This document shows, one piece after another, positions 27,041 through 36,113 of a stretch of 64,000 nt of DNA. The stretch covers positions 2,814,001 to 2,878,000 of the forward strand of contig NZ_CP032509.1 in NCBI RefSeq assembly GCF_003952725.1, written 5' to 3'. Numbering within the stretch: the stretch's first letter is position 1; each line of letters begins with the position of its first letter. The notes beneath the pieces are model-generated. The model worked only from the letters and a program-made list of their open reading frames with translations. It had not been told where the DNA came from and did no database searches. The position numbers and the translations under genes were made by a program. Source of the DNA: Georhizobium profundi (GTDB lineage Bacteria; Pseudomonadota; Alphaproteobacteria; Rhizobiales; Rhizobiaceae).

Positions 27041-27928
27041 ATGACGAAGGCAGTGTTGAGCGAGTTGATCGAGGAGGTGCGCCTGCTGCGCCTGGCCGTC
27101 GAGCGAGGCGGTCGTCAGTGGCCAAAACCGGACCTCGCCGCGGCGCAGTGCTTCCTCTTCGAAGGTGAGACTGGAACGCTGAAGCCTGTGCCTCAGCCGA
27201 ACCGTATCGACCTCAGCCTCATCAAAGGCGTCGATCGCGTCCGCGACATCTTCGTTGAAAACACGCAACGGTTTGCCGATGGCCTCCCGGCCAACAACGT
27301 GCTGCTCTGGGGCGCGCGCGGCATGGGCAAATCTTCCCTGATCAAGGCGACGCATGCGACGCTGACGGCAAGCGCCGATCCAGCACGGCCGCCGCTGAAG
27401 CTCGTGGAAATTCACCGCGAAGACATCGCTCTTCTACCGCGTCTGATGGCTGTTCTGCGCCTGGAGACCGCCTACCGGGTCCTCCTATTTTGCGACGATC
27501 TGTCCTTCGATCACGACGATACGGACTACAAATCGCTCAAGGCCGCGCTCGATGGCGGGATCGAGGGGCGTCCGGAGAACGTGTTGTTTTACGCGACGTC
27601 CAACCGCCGCCACCTGCTGCCGCGCGACATGATGGAGAACGAGCGCTCGACGGCGATTAATCCCTCCGAGGCAGTTGAGGAAAAAGTCTCTCTGTCGGAC
27701 AGGTTCGGGCTCTGGCTCGGCTTTCACAAATGCAGCCAGGACGACTACCTTGCCATGGTGACGTCCTATGCCAGCCATTACGGCCTCGATGCCGATGCGG
27801 ACACGCTCAGGCGAGAATCGCTTGAATGGGCGACGACGCGGGGCGATCGGTCCGGCCGCGTCGCCTGGCAGTACATTCAGGATCTCGCCGGCCGAAGCGG
27901 TAAGGCGCTCACAGCCCGGCGCGCCTGA
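27041..27928 (+). CDS. DUF815 AAA-type ATPase
   Basis: The 295-residue ATPase has a Walker A motif at WGARGMGKSSLI, Walker B at YRVLLFCDDLSF and a sensor-like FYATSNRRHLLPR. These are the features of the DUF815 (YgiS-like) ATP-binding family, conserved beside yajC-secDF in Alphaproteobacteria. Its biological role is not established. The ATG at 27041 follows AGAGGCGG. It is divergent from yajC (182-bp spacer) and ends at a hairpin terminator. Confidence 0.9.
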   Translation: MTKAVLSELIEEVRLLRLAVERGGRQWPKPDLAAAQCFLFEGETGTLKPVPQPNRIDLSLIKGVDRVRDIFVENTQRFADGLPANNVLLWGARGMGKSSLIKATHATLTASADPARPPLKLVEIHREDIALLPRLMAVLRLETAYRVLLFCDDLSFDHDDTDYKSLKAALDGGIEGRPENVLFYATSNRRHLLPRDMMENERSTAINPSEAVEEKVSLSDRFGLWLGFHKCSQDDYLAMVTSYASHYGLDADADTLRRESLEWATTRGDRSGRVAWQYIQDLAGRSGKALTARRA

Positions 27929-27942
27929 CGGCGCAAACGAAA

Positions 27943-27970
27943 GCGGCGCCACATGGGCGCCGCGATTTTT
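27943..27970 (+). terminator. terminator between convergent DUF815 and LysM/M23 genes
   Basis: GCGGCGCC (27943-27950) pairs with GGCGCCGC (27956-27963) with a 5-base loop, followed by GATTTTT. It serves the + strand mainly; the reverse strand has only three T after the stem. Confidence 0.8.
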
Positions 27971-27988
27971 GAAACTTGTGATCGACTG

Positions 27989-29494
27989 TCAGTCGAGGAA
28001 GCGGGTCGGGTCCACCGGCGTGGCGTTTTCGCGCACCTCGAAATGGACTTTCGGCTGTGTTGCCGTGCCCGTCATGCCCGATGCCGCGATGACCTGACCG
28101 CGCGTGACATTGTCGCCTCGATTGACTTTCAGCTCGCTTGCATGGCCGTAGACCGTTACCAAGCCGTTGTCGTGACGCACCAGAACGGTGTTGCCGTATT
28201 CCTTGAGGCCGGAGCCTGCATAAATGACGACGCCGTTCTCGGCTGCCTTGATCTCGGAGCCTTCCGGCACCGAAATGTCGATGCCGTCATTGCGCACGCT
28301 GCCATCCTGAGCACCGAACGCCGTTACGACCTGACCGCGTACCGGCCAGCGAAGCTTGCCGATGCCCGTTGCTTCCGGAGCGATCGCGGCGACATCGTTG
28401 CCGACGGCGTCGTCGATGCGTGCAGCTGGCTCGCTGGCTGCCGGGGGCGTGTAGCTCTGCTGCGGCGCCGCAGGCTGCTGCGGCTGGGCGGCGGGTGCGG
28501 CGGCAGCAGTGGTGACGGCGGCAGTCTGCTGCGGGTCGACCCGCGGCTGCTGAGCGGGGGCCTGTGCGACAGCCGTCGTTGCCGGCTGCGGAGCGGCTGC
28601 ACCACCCAAATTCAGCGTCTGGCCAAGACGGATGTTGTCGCCCGAAATGTTGTTCGCCTGGCGAAGAGCCGCAACGGAAACACCGGTCTCACGCGAAATG
28701 CGGCTCAGCGTATCGCCTGCCTTGACGGTGTAGGTCGAACCACCCGCCGAAGGAGCCGAGGCAGCAGGCGCTGTCAGCTGCGCGGCCTGCTCGTTGAGCG
28801 ACCGTTCGGCAAGACGCGGGTCCACTGCCGACGAAGCGGCTGCCATCTGCTGTCCTGCGGGAGCCGCAAGCTGGGCAGGCGCCGGCTGGGCAGGTGCTGC
28901 CGAAGCGACGGTGCCGCCGCGGCTATAGCCCGGTATGACGATCTGCTGACCGCTTCTGATCTGGGATGCGTCGCTGATGCCGTTTGCCTGCATGATCTGC
29001 TCGACGGGCACGCTGTAGCGCTGCGAGATGCTGAAGAGTGTTTCATTCGGCTGCACGGTGACGCGCGGCGCACCTTCGGTCGACCAGCCACGGGGCCGGT
29101 TGGCGCTCGCCGTTGCCGGAGGAATGACCGGCGCCGTGGCCACCGGGGTCGTTGCCGTCGTCATCGTGTCCGGCGTCATGGGGGCGGCCGACGTCGGCGC
29201 CAACTGCGAACGCTGCACGCCACCGGTCGGAGCGAGCGCATACTGGCCGGAAGAATAGCTTTGATCGCCGGGGTAAGGCTGGGAAGCCGCTGCCTGCTGA
29301 GGCGCCGCCATGCCCTGCCCCATGCCACCCTGGCCAACGTTTTCCTGCGGGGTCGGCACCGTGGCGGTGGTGAAATTGTCGAGACCGCCGAGCCTCAGGG
29401 ATTCAGAACTGCAGCCGGCGAGAAGAACGGCCAGCAGTGCCGCGCCGATGACGCCGGCGGATTTGGCGGATTTAGATGGACCAGTCTTTCGCAT
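27989..29494 (-). CDS. LysM/LytM (M23) lipoprotein, NlpD/DipM-like, degenerate active site
   Basis: A 501-residue lipoprotein (lipobox LLAGC, Cys28) with two LysM peptidoglycan-binding domains (about 143-190 and 254-297) separated by Pro/Ala-rich linkers, and a C-terminal LytM domain (about 381-495). Two of the zinc/catalytic residues of active LytM enzymes are altered. The HxxxD motif reads NDGID (Asn401, Asp405), and the HxH motif reads KVH (Lys482, His484); His451 in YGHAS remains. This suggests an amidase activator like NlpD/EnvC rather than an enzyme. It sits directly after surE-pcm, as nlpD does in E. coli. The start at 29494 puts the signal peptide first. Confidence 0.88.
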   Translation of the reverse strand: MRKTGPSKSAKSAGVIGAALLAVLLAGCSSESLRLGGLDNFTTATVPTPQENVGQGGMGQGMAAPQQAAASQPYPGDQSYSSGQYALAPTGGVQRSQLAPTSAAPMTPDTMTTATTPVATAPVIPPATASANRPRGWSTEGAPRVTVQPNETLFSISQRYSVPVEQIMQANGISDASQIRSGQQIVIPGYSRGGTVASAAPAQPAPAQLAAPAGQQMAAASSAVDPRLAERSLNEQAAQLTAPAASAPSAGGSTYTVKAGDTLSRISRETGVSVAALRQANNISGDNIRLGQTLNLGGAAAPQPATTAVAQAPAQQPRVDPQQTAAVTTAAAAPAAQPQQPAAPQQSYTPPAASEPAARIDDAVGNDVAAIAPEATGIGKLRWPVRGQVVTAFGAQDGSVRNDGIDISVPEGSEIKAAENGVVIYAGSGLKEYGNTVLVRHDNGLVTVYGHASELKVNRGDNVTRGQVIAASGMTGTATQPKVHFEVRENATPVDPTRFLD

Positions 29495-29635
29495 GTAGAG
29501 CCCCAAGACGACGCAGATACGCATGACCGTCATTAAGCCCTGTTAATGTTACCCGCCGGTTAATGCGCCACGCATTGTCCCGCACAAGATGCGAATAACC
29601 CGCAGAAAAGCCGATCGATTTCGTGATTTCCGCTA

Positions 29636-30298
29636 TTAGATGCGCGCTGCGACGCCGGGGACCAGCGGCAGATAGGGCAGCTCAGGCCCATCGGTGCGTT
29701 CGAAGCGGTTGCCGATGCGCGTCAATCGCGACAGGACGACCCTGCCGTTCTCCTTGATGATGCCCGTCAGCATCTGCCCTTCCGGTGCAAGATGATCGAC
29801 GAAGCTTCGCGGCATCTGCTCGAAGGCGCCCGCGACGAAGATGCGATCGAATGTCCCCTCGCCGGCGACACCCTGCCGGCCATCGGCGAGCTTGAGCGCG
29901 ACATTGCGCAGGCCGAAATGCTCCAGCCGCTGCTGCGCAATGGCATGCAGCGTACGGTAGCGCTCGACGCTGACCACTCGGTCGACGATGCGCGCCATGA
30001 CGGCTGCGGCGAAACCGGAGCCGGTGCCGACTTCCAGCACCCGCTGCCCCGCCTTCAGATCGAGCTGGTAAAGAAGACGCGCCATCAGGTCCGCGCCTTC
30101 CATGAAGGTGCCGCACTCGATCGGAATCATCCGCGACGAGTACGCCAGATCCGCATGGATCGGGGGCACGAATTGCGAGCGGGGCGTCTCTTCCAAGGCG
30201 GCAAGCAGGGTCGCGTCCGCGATGCCTTCCCGCCGCAAACGCAGGAGCAGGCTCGCAAAGCCTTCGATCTCTCCAAGAGGATTTCGGCTGTCAATCAA
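29636..30298 (-). CDS. pcm: protein-L-isoaspartate O-methyltransferase, copy 1
   Basis: A 220-residue PCMT that methylates isoaspartyl residues as a protein-repair step. Features are FVPPIHADLAYSSRMIPIECG, the substrate loop, and the SAM-binding motif VLEVGTGSGFAAAVMA. The C-terminal part ends LPYLPLVPGVAARI. It follows surE by 9 bp and belongs to the surE-pcm-lysM group. A second, more diverged copy lies at 56073-56747. Confidence 0.94.
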   Translation of the reverse strand: MIDSRNPLGEIEGFASLLLRLRREGIADATLLAALEETPRSQFVPPIHADLAYSSRMIPIECGTFMEGADLMARLLYQLDLKAGQRVLEVGTGSGFAAAVMARIVDRVVSVERYRTLHAIAQQRLEHFGLRNVALKLADGRQGVAGEGTFDRIFVAGAFEQMPRSFVDHLAPEGQMLTGIIKENGRVVLSRLTRIGNRFERTDGPELPYLPLVPGVAARI

Positions 30299-30307
30299 GG
30301 ACGACGA

Positions 30308-31078
30308 TCACTCTGCTGCGTCTTGCAGCACCTCTGCCAGGTGCGCCTGAAATTTATAATCGGTCATATCCAGTTTAAGCGGCGTTACCGAGATGCGGTT
30401 CTCGGTCATCGCCTCGACATCGGTGCCGGGTGCAATGTCTTCGGCAGCATCGCGTGAGAACCGCAGCCAGTAATAGGGAAAGCCGCGGCCGTCCGCGCGC
30501 TTTTCCATCGACAGGCCATGCAGGCGGCGCGCCTGGGACGCGACTTTGACGCCGGCGACATCTTCCGGGCCGCAAGGCGGGAAGTTGACGTTGAGGAAGG
30601 TGTCGCGCGGGATGTCCAGGCCGATGAGACGCTTCAACAGCGCCGGTGCGTGACGACCGACCGTCTCCCAGTCGATGCGGCGTTCCCGATGGGACAGAAA
30701 CGCCTGGCTGAGTGCGATCGACCTGATGCCGAGCAGCGTGCCTTCGATCGCACCGGCAACGGTGCCGGAATAGGACACGTCTTCGGCGATGTTCTGGCCA
30801 GCATTGACGCCGGACAGAACGAGATCAGGCGGATTGTCCATCACTTCGCGCACGCCCATGATGACGCAATCGGTTGGCGTGCCGCGCAGCGCGAAACGCC
30901 GGTCGCCCTCTTTGCGCAAGCGCAAGGGCTCCGACAGGGTCAGCGAATGAGCAAGACCGCTCTGATCGGTTTCCGGCGCGACGACCCACACGTCATCGGA
31001 TAGCGTTGCCGCGATGCGCTCCAGCACCTTCAGGCCTTCGGCATGGATGCCGTCGTCATTGGTCAGAAGAATGCGCAA
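30308..31078 (-). CDS. surE: 5'/3'-nucleotidase (survival protein SurE)
   Basis: A 256-residue SurE, a metal-dependent nucleotidase important in stationary phase. The signature [11 protein letters not shown] is at the N-terminus with metal ligands Asp8 and Asp9. Ser at APETDQSG and Asn in [10 protein letters not shown] complete the site ([21 protein letters not shown]). It lies downstream of serS and is followed at once by pcm. Confidence 0.96.
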   Translation of the reverse strand: MRILLTNDDGIHAEGLKVLERIAATLSDDVWVVAPETDQSGLAHSLTLSEPLRLRKEGDRRFALRGTPTDCVIMGVREVMDNPPDLVLSGVNAGQNIAEDVSYSGTVAGAIEGTLLGIRSIALSQAFLSHRERRIDWETVGRHAPALLKRLIGLDIPRDTFLNVNFPPCGPEDVAGVKVASQARRLHGLSMEKRADGRGFPYYWLRFSRDAAEDIAPGTDVEAMTENRISVTPLKLDMTDYKFQAHLAEVLQDAAE

Positions 31079-31108
31079 GCGCCTCGCTCCCTCGTTTGTC
31101 CGTCCGTC

Positions 31109-32392
31109 TTAGCGAACTGCCTCGATCCGCGTCTTGCTACCCATGTAAGGAACCAAAGCCTCGGGGACGGTGACGGACCCATCCGCGTTCAAATAGTTCT
31201 CCAACACGGCGATGAGTGCGCGCCCGACCGCTATGCCCGACCCGTTCAGCGTGTGCACGAAGCGCATCGTCTTCTCGCCGGCAACGCGGTAACGAGCGTT
31301 CATCCGCCGCGCCTGAAAGTCGCCGCAGACGGAGCAGGATGAAATTTCGCGATAGGCGTTCTGGCCAGGCAGCCAGACTTCGATGTCGTAGGTCTTGCGG
31401 GCGCTGAAGCCCATGTCGCCGGTGCAGAGCGTCACGACGCGGTAATGCAGGCCGAGGCGTTTCAGGACCTCCTCAGCACAGGCTGTCATCCGCTCATGCT
31501 CCGCCACCGAACTCTCCGCATCGGTGATGGAGACGAGCTCGCATTTCATGAACTGATGCTGACGCAGCATTCCGCGCGTGTCGCGGCCGGCAGAACCCGC
31601 TTCGGAGCGGAAGCTCGGCGTCAGTGCCGTGAAGCGCAGCGGCAAATTGGCCATGTCCACGATCTCATCGCGCACCAAGTTCGTCAGAGGCACTTCGGCG
31701 GTCGGGATCAGATAGCGGCCGTCGCCTGTCTTGAAGAGATCTTCTTCGAACTTCGGCAGCTGACCTGTGCCGAACAGGGCCGGGTCACGCACCAGCAAGG
31801 GCGGCGAGACTTCCTGATAGCCATGTTTGGTCGTGTGCAGGTCCAGCATGAACTGACCAAGCGCGCGTTCCAGCCGGGCGAGATCGCCCTTAAGGACCGT
31901 GAAACGTGCGCCGGAGATCTTTGAAGCACCCTCGAAATCCATGCCGCCGAGCGCTTCGCCGATCTCGAAGTGCTCCTTGGCCGGATGGGTCCAGGTTGAC
32001 TTGTTACCATGGGTGCGGATTTCGACGTTGTCGCCTTCGTCGGCGCCCTCGGGCACGTCGTCTGCCGGGATGTTCGGCAGCACGCTGAGCGCTGCCGACA
32101 GGTCCTCGTCATTGCGACGCGCAGCCTCTTCGCTGTCCTGCATCGCCTGCCTAAGGCCAGCAACCTCGGCCTTCAGGGCTTCGGCGCGTTCTTTGTCACC
32201 GGCCGCCATGGCAGTGCCGATCTCTTTCGAGGCGGCGTTGCGGCGCGACTGCATGTCCTGAAGCCGGCCAATCTCCGCGCGGCGCGCCTCATCCAGTGCG
32301 ATCAGGCGCTCGGCGATGGGCTCGGCACCACGCTTCTTCAGCGCCTGGTCCATGAGGCCGGGATTGTCACGGATCCATTTGATGTCGAGCAT
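31109..32392 (-). CDS. serS: seryl-tRNA synthetase
   Basis: A class II synthetase of 427 residues, with an N-terminal coiled-coil arm (about 30-110; [19 protein letters not shown]) that holds the tRNA, and a catalytic core with motif 2 [21 protein letters not shown] and motif 3 [17 protein letters not shown]. The start at 32392 ([16 protein letters not shown]) is the family standard; the longer frame is upstream tail. It is the downstream neighbour of tatC, as in other rhizobia. Confidence 0.97.
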   Translation of the reverse strand: MLDIKWIRDNPGLMDQALKKRGAEPIAERLIALDEARRAEIGRLQDMQSRRNAASKEIGTAMAAGDKERAEALKAEVAGLRQAMQDSEEAARRNDEDLSAALSVLPNIPADDVPEGADEGDNVEIRTHGNKSTWTHPAKEHFEIGEALGGMDFEGASKISGARFTVLKGDLARLERALGQFMLDLHTTKHGYQEVSPPLLVRDPALFGTGQLPKFEEDLFKTGDGRYLIPTAEVPLTNLVRDEIVDMANLPLRFTALTPSFRSEAGSAGRDTRGMLRQHQFMKCELVSITDAESSVAEHERMTACAEEVLKRLGLHYRVVTLCTGDMGFSARKTYDIEVWLPGQNAYREISSCSVCGDFQARRMNARYRVAGEKTMRFVHTLNGSGIAVGRALIAVLENYLNADGSVTVPEALVPYMGSKTRIEAVR

Positions 32393-32513
32393 GGCACGTC
32401 CAGAAGTCTTCGAGCTGCGTGGAATTGGGTTCAATGACCGTGTGCGCGCTCTACGCGATTTGAGAGGCAAGCGGAAGCCCCGCCCCTCGCGACACGCACT
32501 CCCGCTCGGACGA

Positions 32514-33338
32514 TCAGTCCTTGACCGGCACCGTTGCTTGCTCTGCGGCCTCGGCTTTCGCCTCATCTTCCTTGCGCTGGCGTTCGATGCGACGACCGAT
32601 CCAGATGGAGATCTCGTAAAGAAGGATCGTGGGCAGCGCGAGACCGATCTGGCTGACCGGATCCGGCGGGGTCAGGATGGCGGCGGCCACGAAGGCGATC
32701 ACGATCGCGAATTTGCGTTTGTCGATCAACGACTGAACGGTGATCAAGCCGGACTTGACCATCAGCGTCGTGACGACCGGCAGCTGGAACACCAGGCCGA
32801 ACGCGAAGATCAAGGTCATGACCAGACCGAGATATTCCGAGACGCGCGGGAGCAACTGGATCGCGACCTCGCCGCCTGCGCCGGTCTGCTCCATGGCCAG
32901 GAAGAACCACATGACCATGGGAGTGAAGAAGAAATAAACGAGCGCGCCACCGAGCAGGAACAGGATCGGTGAAGCCACAAGGAACGGCAGAAATGCCTGC
33001 TTCTCGTTCTTGTAGAGGCCTGGAGCCACGAATTTGTAGATCTGCGCCGCGATCACCGGAAAGGCGAGCACCAGGCCGCCGAACATGCCGATCTTGATCT
33101 GCGTGAAGAAGAATTCCTGCGGCGCCGTGTAGATCAGCTCGACCTCGCGGCCGTCCAGCCCGGCCCAGATGACGGCCCACTGGAATGGATAGACGAGGAT
33201 GTTGAACAGCGGCTGAGCAAAGAAAAAGCAGACGAGGAAGGCGAGGAAGAAGGCGCCGACAGCCCACATCAGCCTCGAACGAAGCTCGATGAGATGCTCG
33301 ATCAGTGGCTGGGGCTTGTCCTCAATGTCCGCGCTCAC
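32514..33338 (-). CDS. tatC: Sec-independent translocase TatC
   Basis: The 274-residue six-helix receptor for twin-arginine signal peptides. It starts with [17 protein letters not shown], the conserved cytoplasmic N-terminal helix with Glu and Arg residues. Typical segments are [15 protein letters not shown] (first periplasmic loop), [17 protein letters not shown] and VITPPD-like [10 protein letters not shown]. It overlaps the tatB stop by four bases. The acidic Ala-rich C-terminus (about 245-274) is longer than in E. coli. Confidence 0.97.
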   Translation of the reverse strand: MSADIEDKPQPLIEHLIELRSRLMWAVGAFFLAFLVCFFFAQPLFNILVYPFQWAVIWAGLDGREVELIYTAPQEFFFTQIKIGMFGGLVLAFPVIAAQIYKFVAPGLYKNEKQAFLPFLVASPILFLLGGALVYFFFTPMVMWFFLAMEQTGAGGEVAIQLLPRVSEYLGLVMTLIFAFGLVFQLPVVTTLMVKSGLITVQSLIDKRKFAIVIAFVAAAILTPPDPVSQIGLALPTILLYEISIWIGRRIERQRKEDEAKAEAAEQATVPVKD

Positions 33339-34135
33339 GCTTCACCTGTCTTTTTTGCTGCCTGACGGGCTCTTGGCGCGGCAGCAGGCTTATCGGCAGA
33401 CGCCTGGTTCGGCTTCGGATTGACGGCACCGGCCGACGACGCCGGCTTCGCTCTTGGGGTTTTTGTTGCAGCTGGCTTGCGCACACTGCTCGGCGGCGCA
33501 CCAACCGTTGTCGCACTCACGGCTTCAGGCTTGGCGATACCTGCCGTGCTTTTCGGCGCGGCGCTGGCGGACGCAGCCGGCTTGGCGGATGTGGTCGACT
33601 TGGCTGGAGCAACTTGCTTGGCGGCCGCTACTGGCTTGGCAACTGCGTCCGGCTTTGCAACAGCGGCTGCAGATGAGGCCGAAGTGGATGAAGTCGACGC
33701 TGCAGCGCCGGAGGCCGCGGAAGACGACGACGCAGCTACAACGGCTGGCGGCGTAGATGCAGGCGCGGGATTTGCGGCGTCCGAACCAGGTGCCGGAGCC
33801 GACGGGTCCTTCTGCGCGACGGTCGGCTTGTCGCGCATCGCTTTGTTGATGTCGGAGCGAAGGTCGTCACCCGCCTGCTTCAGCGGGTTCAGCGCATCGC
33901 GCAATTCGCGGGCGGGATTGAGACTACGAGCGTCGTTGACAGTCTTTCGAACGTCATCGAGCTCCGCTTCCTTCAGAGCCTCGTCGAATTGGCTGCGGAA
34001 TTCGCCGGCCATGGATCTGAGCTTCGTCATCGTCCGCCCGAATGTCCGCAACACGCGCGGCAAGTCCTTCGGGCCGACGACGAGGATCAGCACGATCGCG
34101 ATGACGAGGATTTCTCCCCAACCTAAGTCCAACAT
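33335..34135 (-). CDS. tatB: twin-arginine translocase TatB
   Basis: 266 residues. A membrane helix (WGEILVIAIVLILVVGP) and the amphipathic helix KDLPRVLRTFGRTMTKLRS are followed by an acidic stretch and a very long Ala/Ser/Pro/Lys-rich tail (about 110-266), roughly 100 residues longer than E. coli TatB. The first ~90 residues are clearly TatB. The tail is low complexity and common in rhizobial members. Confidence 0.94.
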   Translation of the reverse strand: MLDLGWGEILVIAIVLILVVGPKDLPRVLRTFGRTMTKLRSMAGEFRSQFDEALKEAELDDVRKTVNDARSLNPARELRDALNPLKQAGDDLRSDINKAMRDKPTVAQKDPSAPAPGSDAANPAPASTPPAVVAASSSSAASGAAASTSSTSASSAAAVAKPDAVAKPVAAAKQVAPAKSTTSAKPAASASAAPKSTAGIAKPEAVSATTVGAPPSSVRKPAATKTPRAKPASSAGAVNPKPNQASADKPAAAPRARQAAKKTGEA

Positions 34136-34182
34136 GGAAGTGAACGCTCCTCGCGCTGAGCTCTAAAGACGGTCGGACCGAC

Positions 34183-34398
34183 TTAGCTCACCCGATCCTT
34201 GCGCTCTTCAGCCTGGTGCTCGACCGTCTTGGAGCTGTCCGGCGTTGCCGCAGTCTCGTCGTCGCTCATGCCCCGCTTGAAACTCTTGATGCCTTTTGCG
34301 ACGTCGCCCATCAGCTCGGGGATCTTGCCACGGCCGAAAAGAAGCAGAACGACGACCAGAACGATCAGCCAGTGCCAGATGCTAAAGCTACCCATCAC
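34183..34398 (-). CDS. tatA: twin-arginine translocase TatA
   Basis: 71 residues: a short N-terminus, one membrane helix ([21 protein letters not shown]) and the amphipathic helix starting [16 protein letters not shown], then a polar tail. TatA oligomerises to form the export pore. The next ATG, one codon on (MGSFSIWHW), may be the true start. The gene is first of the tatABC run, and a large hairpin lies upstream. Confidence 0.95.
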   Translation of the reverse strand: MMGSFSIWHWLIVLVVVLLLFGRGKIPELMGDVAKGIKSFKRGMSDDETAATPDSSKTVEHQAEERKDRVS

Positions 34399-34477
34399 AT
34401 TCTCCCATGCGGCACGCCCGCTTCCCTCATGTGGGATACGAGGCAGCCCCTTTCAAATTCAATCCTGCCAGTGGTTA

Positions 34478-34510
34478 GCCCAATCATTGCGCACGTGCAA
34501 TCGATTGGGC
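34478..34510 (-). repeat. long inverted repeat between scpB and tatA
   Basis: GCCCAATCATTGC (34478-34490) pairs with GCAATcGATTGGGC (34497-34510), a 13-bp stem with one bulged C and a 6-base loop. No T-run follows on either strand, so it is more likely a processing or insulating element than a terminator. Confidence 0.6.
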
Positions 34511-34563
34511 ATCAGTCTTCAAGCTGATAAACGGCTGGCCGCTCGATCTATTCCGCGGTGAAT

Positions 34564-35271
34564 TCAATTCTCTTCGCCGCGTGGCGCAAGCAGGCCGAGC
34601 TCTTCGAGGTCCATCTGTGTGATCGGATCTTCGTCCTCGGCGAGTTCCTCGCCCTCACCCGGCATGGGGAAGCTGAAATTGGCCGGAACGCGCCCGGAAA
34701 GGAGACCGGCGCCCTTCAATTCTTCCACTCCCGGCAGATCCCCGAGCTCGGCCAGGCCGAAATGGTCGAGGAAGCCGTTCGTGGTTCCATAGGTCACAGG
34801 GCGGCCCGGCGACCGGCGCCGGCCGCGCATGCGGACCCAGCCGGATTCCAGCAACACGTCCAGCGTGCCTTTCGACGTCGCCACACCTCGGATTTCTTCG
34901 ATTTCGGCCCTTGTTACCGGCTGGTGATAGGCGATGATGGCGAGCACTTCGAGACCTGCCCGCGACAATTTGCGTATCTCGGTCTTCTCGTCCCGGATCA
35001 GGAAGGCAAGATCGGCGGCAGTGCGAAACGCCCAGGCATCGCCGACCCTGACCAGGTTCACGCCGCGGTCGGCATAGTGGTGCATGAGCCGATCCATGAC
35101 GACGCGCACGTTGATGCCCTGTGGCAGCTTGCGGACGATCAGCGCTTCGTCGACCGGTTCGGCCGAAGCAAAAATCAGCGCTTCCGCGATGCGCGCAGCT
35201 TCATCGATTTCGGCGTCGAGCCCGGACGACGTGCCGTTCTGACCAGGCTTCAGAGGAACGATATCAGCCAT
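34564..35271 (-). CDS. scpB: SMC-Scp complex subunit ScpB
   Basis: A 235-residue winged-helix kleisin partner in the SMC condensin complex for chromosome segregation. It shows the double winged-helix pattern EAARIAEALIFASAEPVDEALI, LEVLAIIAYHQPVTRAEIEEIRG and GRPVTYGTTNGFLDHFGL, and a long acidic C-terminus. The start at 35271 (MADIVPLKPG) overlaps the scpA stop by eight bases, so the pair is coupled. Confidence 0.96.
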   Translation of the reverse strand: MADIVPLKPGQNGTSSGLDAEIDEAARIAEALIFASAEPVDEALIVRKLPQGINVRVVMDRLMHHYADRGVNLVRVGDAWAFRTAADLAFLIRDEKTEIRKLSRAGLEVLAIIAYHQPVTRAEIEEIRGVATSKGTLDVLLESGWVRMRGRRRSPGRPVTYGTTNGFLDHFGLAELGDLPGVEELKGAGLLSGRVPANFSFPMPGEGEELAEDEDPITQMDLEELGLLAPRGEEN

Positions 35272-36100
35272 TGGGTTGTGCACCCGCCTTGGGGCCCCGG
35301 CGCAGGTAGATAGGGGCGAAGGGCTCGGCCTGGCGGATGTCCAGGTGCCCTTCCCGCACCAGTTCCAGCGATGCCGCGAAAGCGCTGGCCATGGCACTGG
35401 CGCGCTCCTCGGGCCGCGACAGGTAGCGCACGAGGAACTGGTCGAGCGCCGTCCACTCCTCAATCGTGCCAACCATGCGGGTGAGGATCGCGCGGGCATC
35501 GGCAAGCGACCACACCGCCCGCGAGGCGATCGTCACCGTTGTGACGGCGAGCCGCTGGCGCTGAGAGGCATAGGCGATCAGGAGATCATAGAGCGAGGCC
35601 TGAAACTTCGAGCCGCGCTCGGCCTCGATCTCCTCCGGCGCCCCACGCGCGAAGACGTCGCGGCCAAGCCGGTTGCGGTTGACGAGGCGGGCTGCAGCCT
35701 CGCGCATGGCTTCGAGCCGCTTCAGTCGGAAGGCCAGCTGAGCTGTCAGTTCCTCGCCGCTTGGCCCATCGTCCTTGGCGGGCTTTGGCAAAAGCAGGCG
35801 CGATTTCAAGAAGGCAAGCCAGGCCGCCATGACGAGGTAATCGGCCGCGAGTTCGAGCCGAACCTTTCGCGCCTGGTCGATGAAATCCAGATATTGCTCG
35901 GCAAGCGCAAGGATCGAGATCCGTGACAGATCGACACGCTGGTGCCGCGCGAGATGCAGCAGCAGATCGAGCGGGCCTTCGAAACCATCCACGTCGATAT
36001 GCAGAGCTTCTTCGGGTCGGCGCTCGGGCGCATCCCAGGGCGTCGACTCCGCCGGGCTGACGGTTGTCTGGCTTGCGCTTTCGACAGGCTTCGGCAGCAT
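35264..36100 (-). CDS. scpA: segregation and condensation protein ScpA
   Basis: The 278-residue kleisin subunit that bridges the SMC heads. The family start FEGPLDLLLHLARHQRVDLSRI is at about 40-61, followed by ISILALAEQYLDFI and AADYLVMAAWLAFLKSRLLL. The C-terminal kleisin winged helix is at about 215-262 (FAASLELVREGHLDIRQ). It is 14 bp downstream of nagZ. Confidence 0.96.
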   Translation of the reverse strand: MLPKPVESASQTTVSPAESTPWDAPERRPEEALHIDVDGFEGPLDLLLHLARHQRVDLSRISILALAEQYLDFIDQARKVRLELAADYLVMAAWLAFLKSRLLLPKPAKDDGPSGEELTAQLAFRLKRLEAMREAAARLVNRNRLGRDVFARGAPEEIEAERGSKFQASLYDLLIAYASQRQRLAVTTVTIASRAVWSLADARAILTRMVGTIEEWTALDQFLVRYLSRPEERASAMASAFAASLELVREGHLDIRQAEPFAPIYLRRGPKAGAQPNG

Positions 36101-36113
36101 CTGAACAGCCCTC

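Noticed and set aside
29533..29546. TTAA-N6-TTAA upstream of the LysM/M23 gene
   Set aside because: CtrA needs a 7-base spacer; this one has 6, so it is not a good site.
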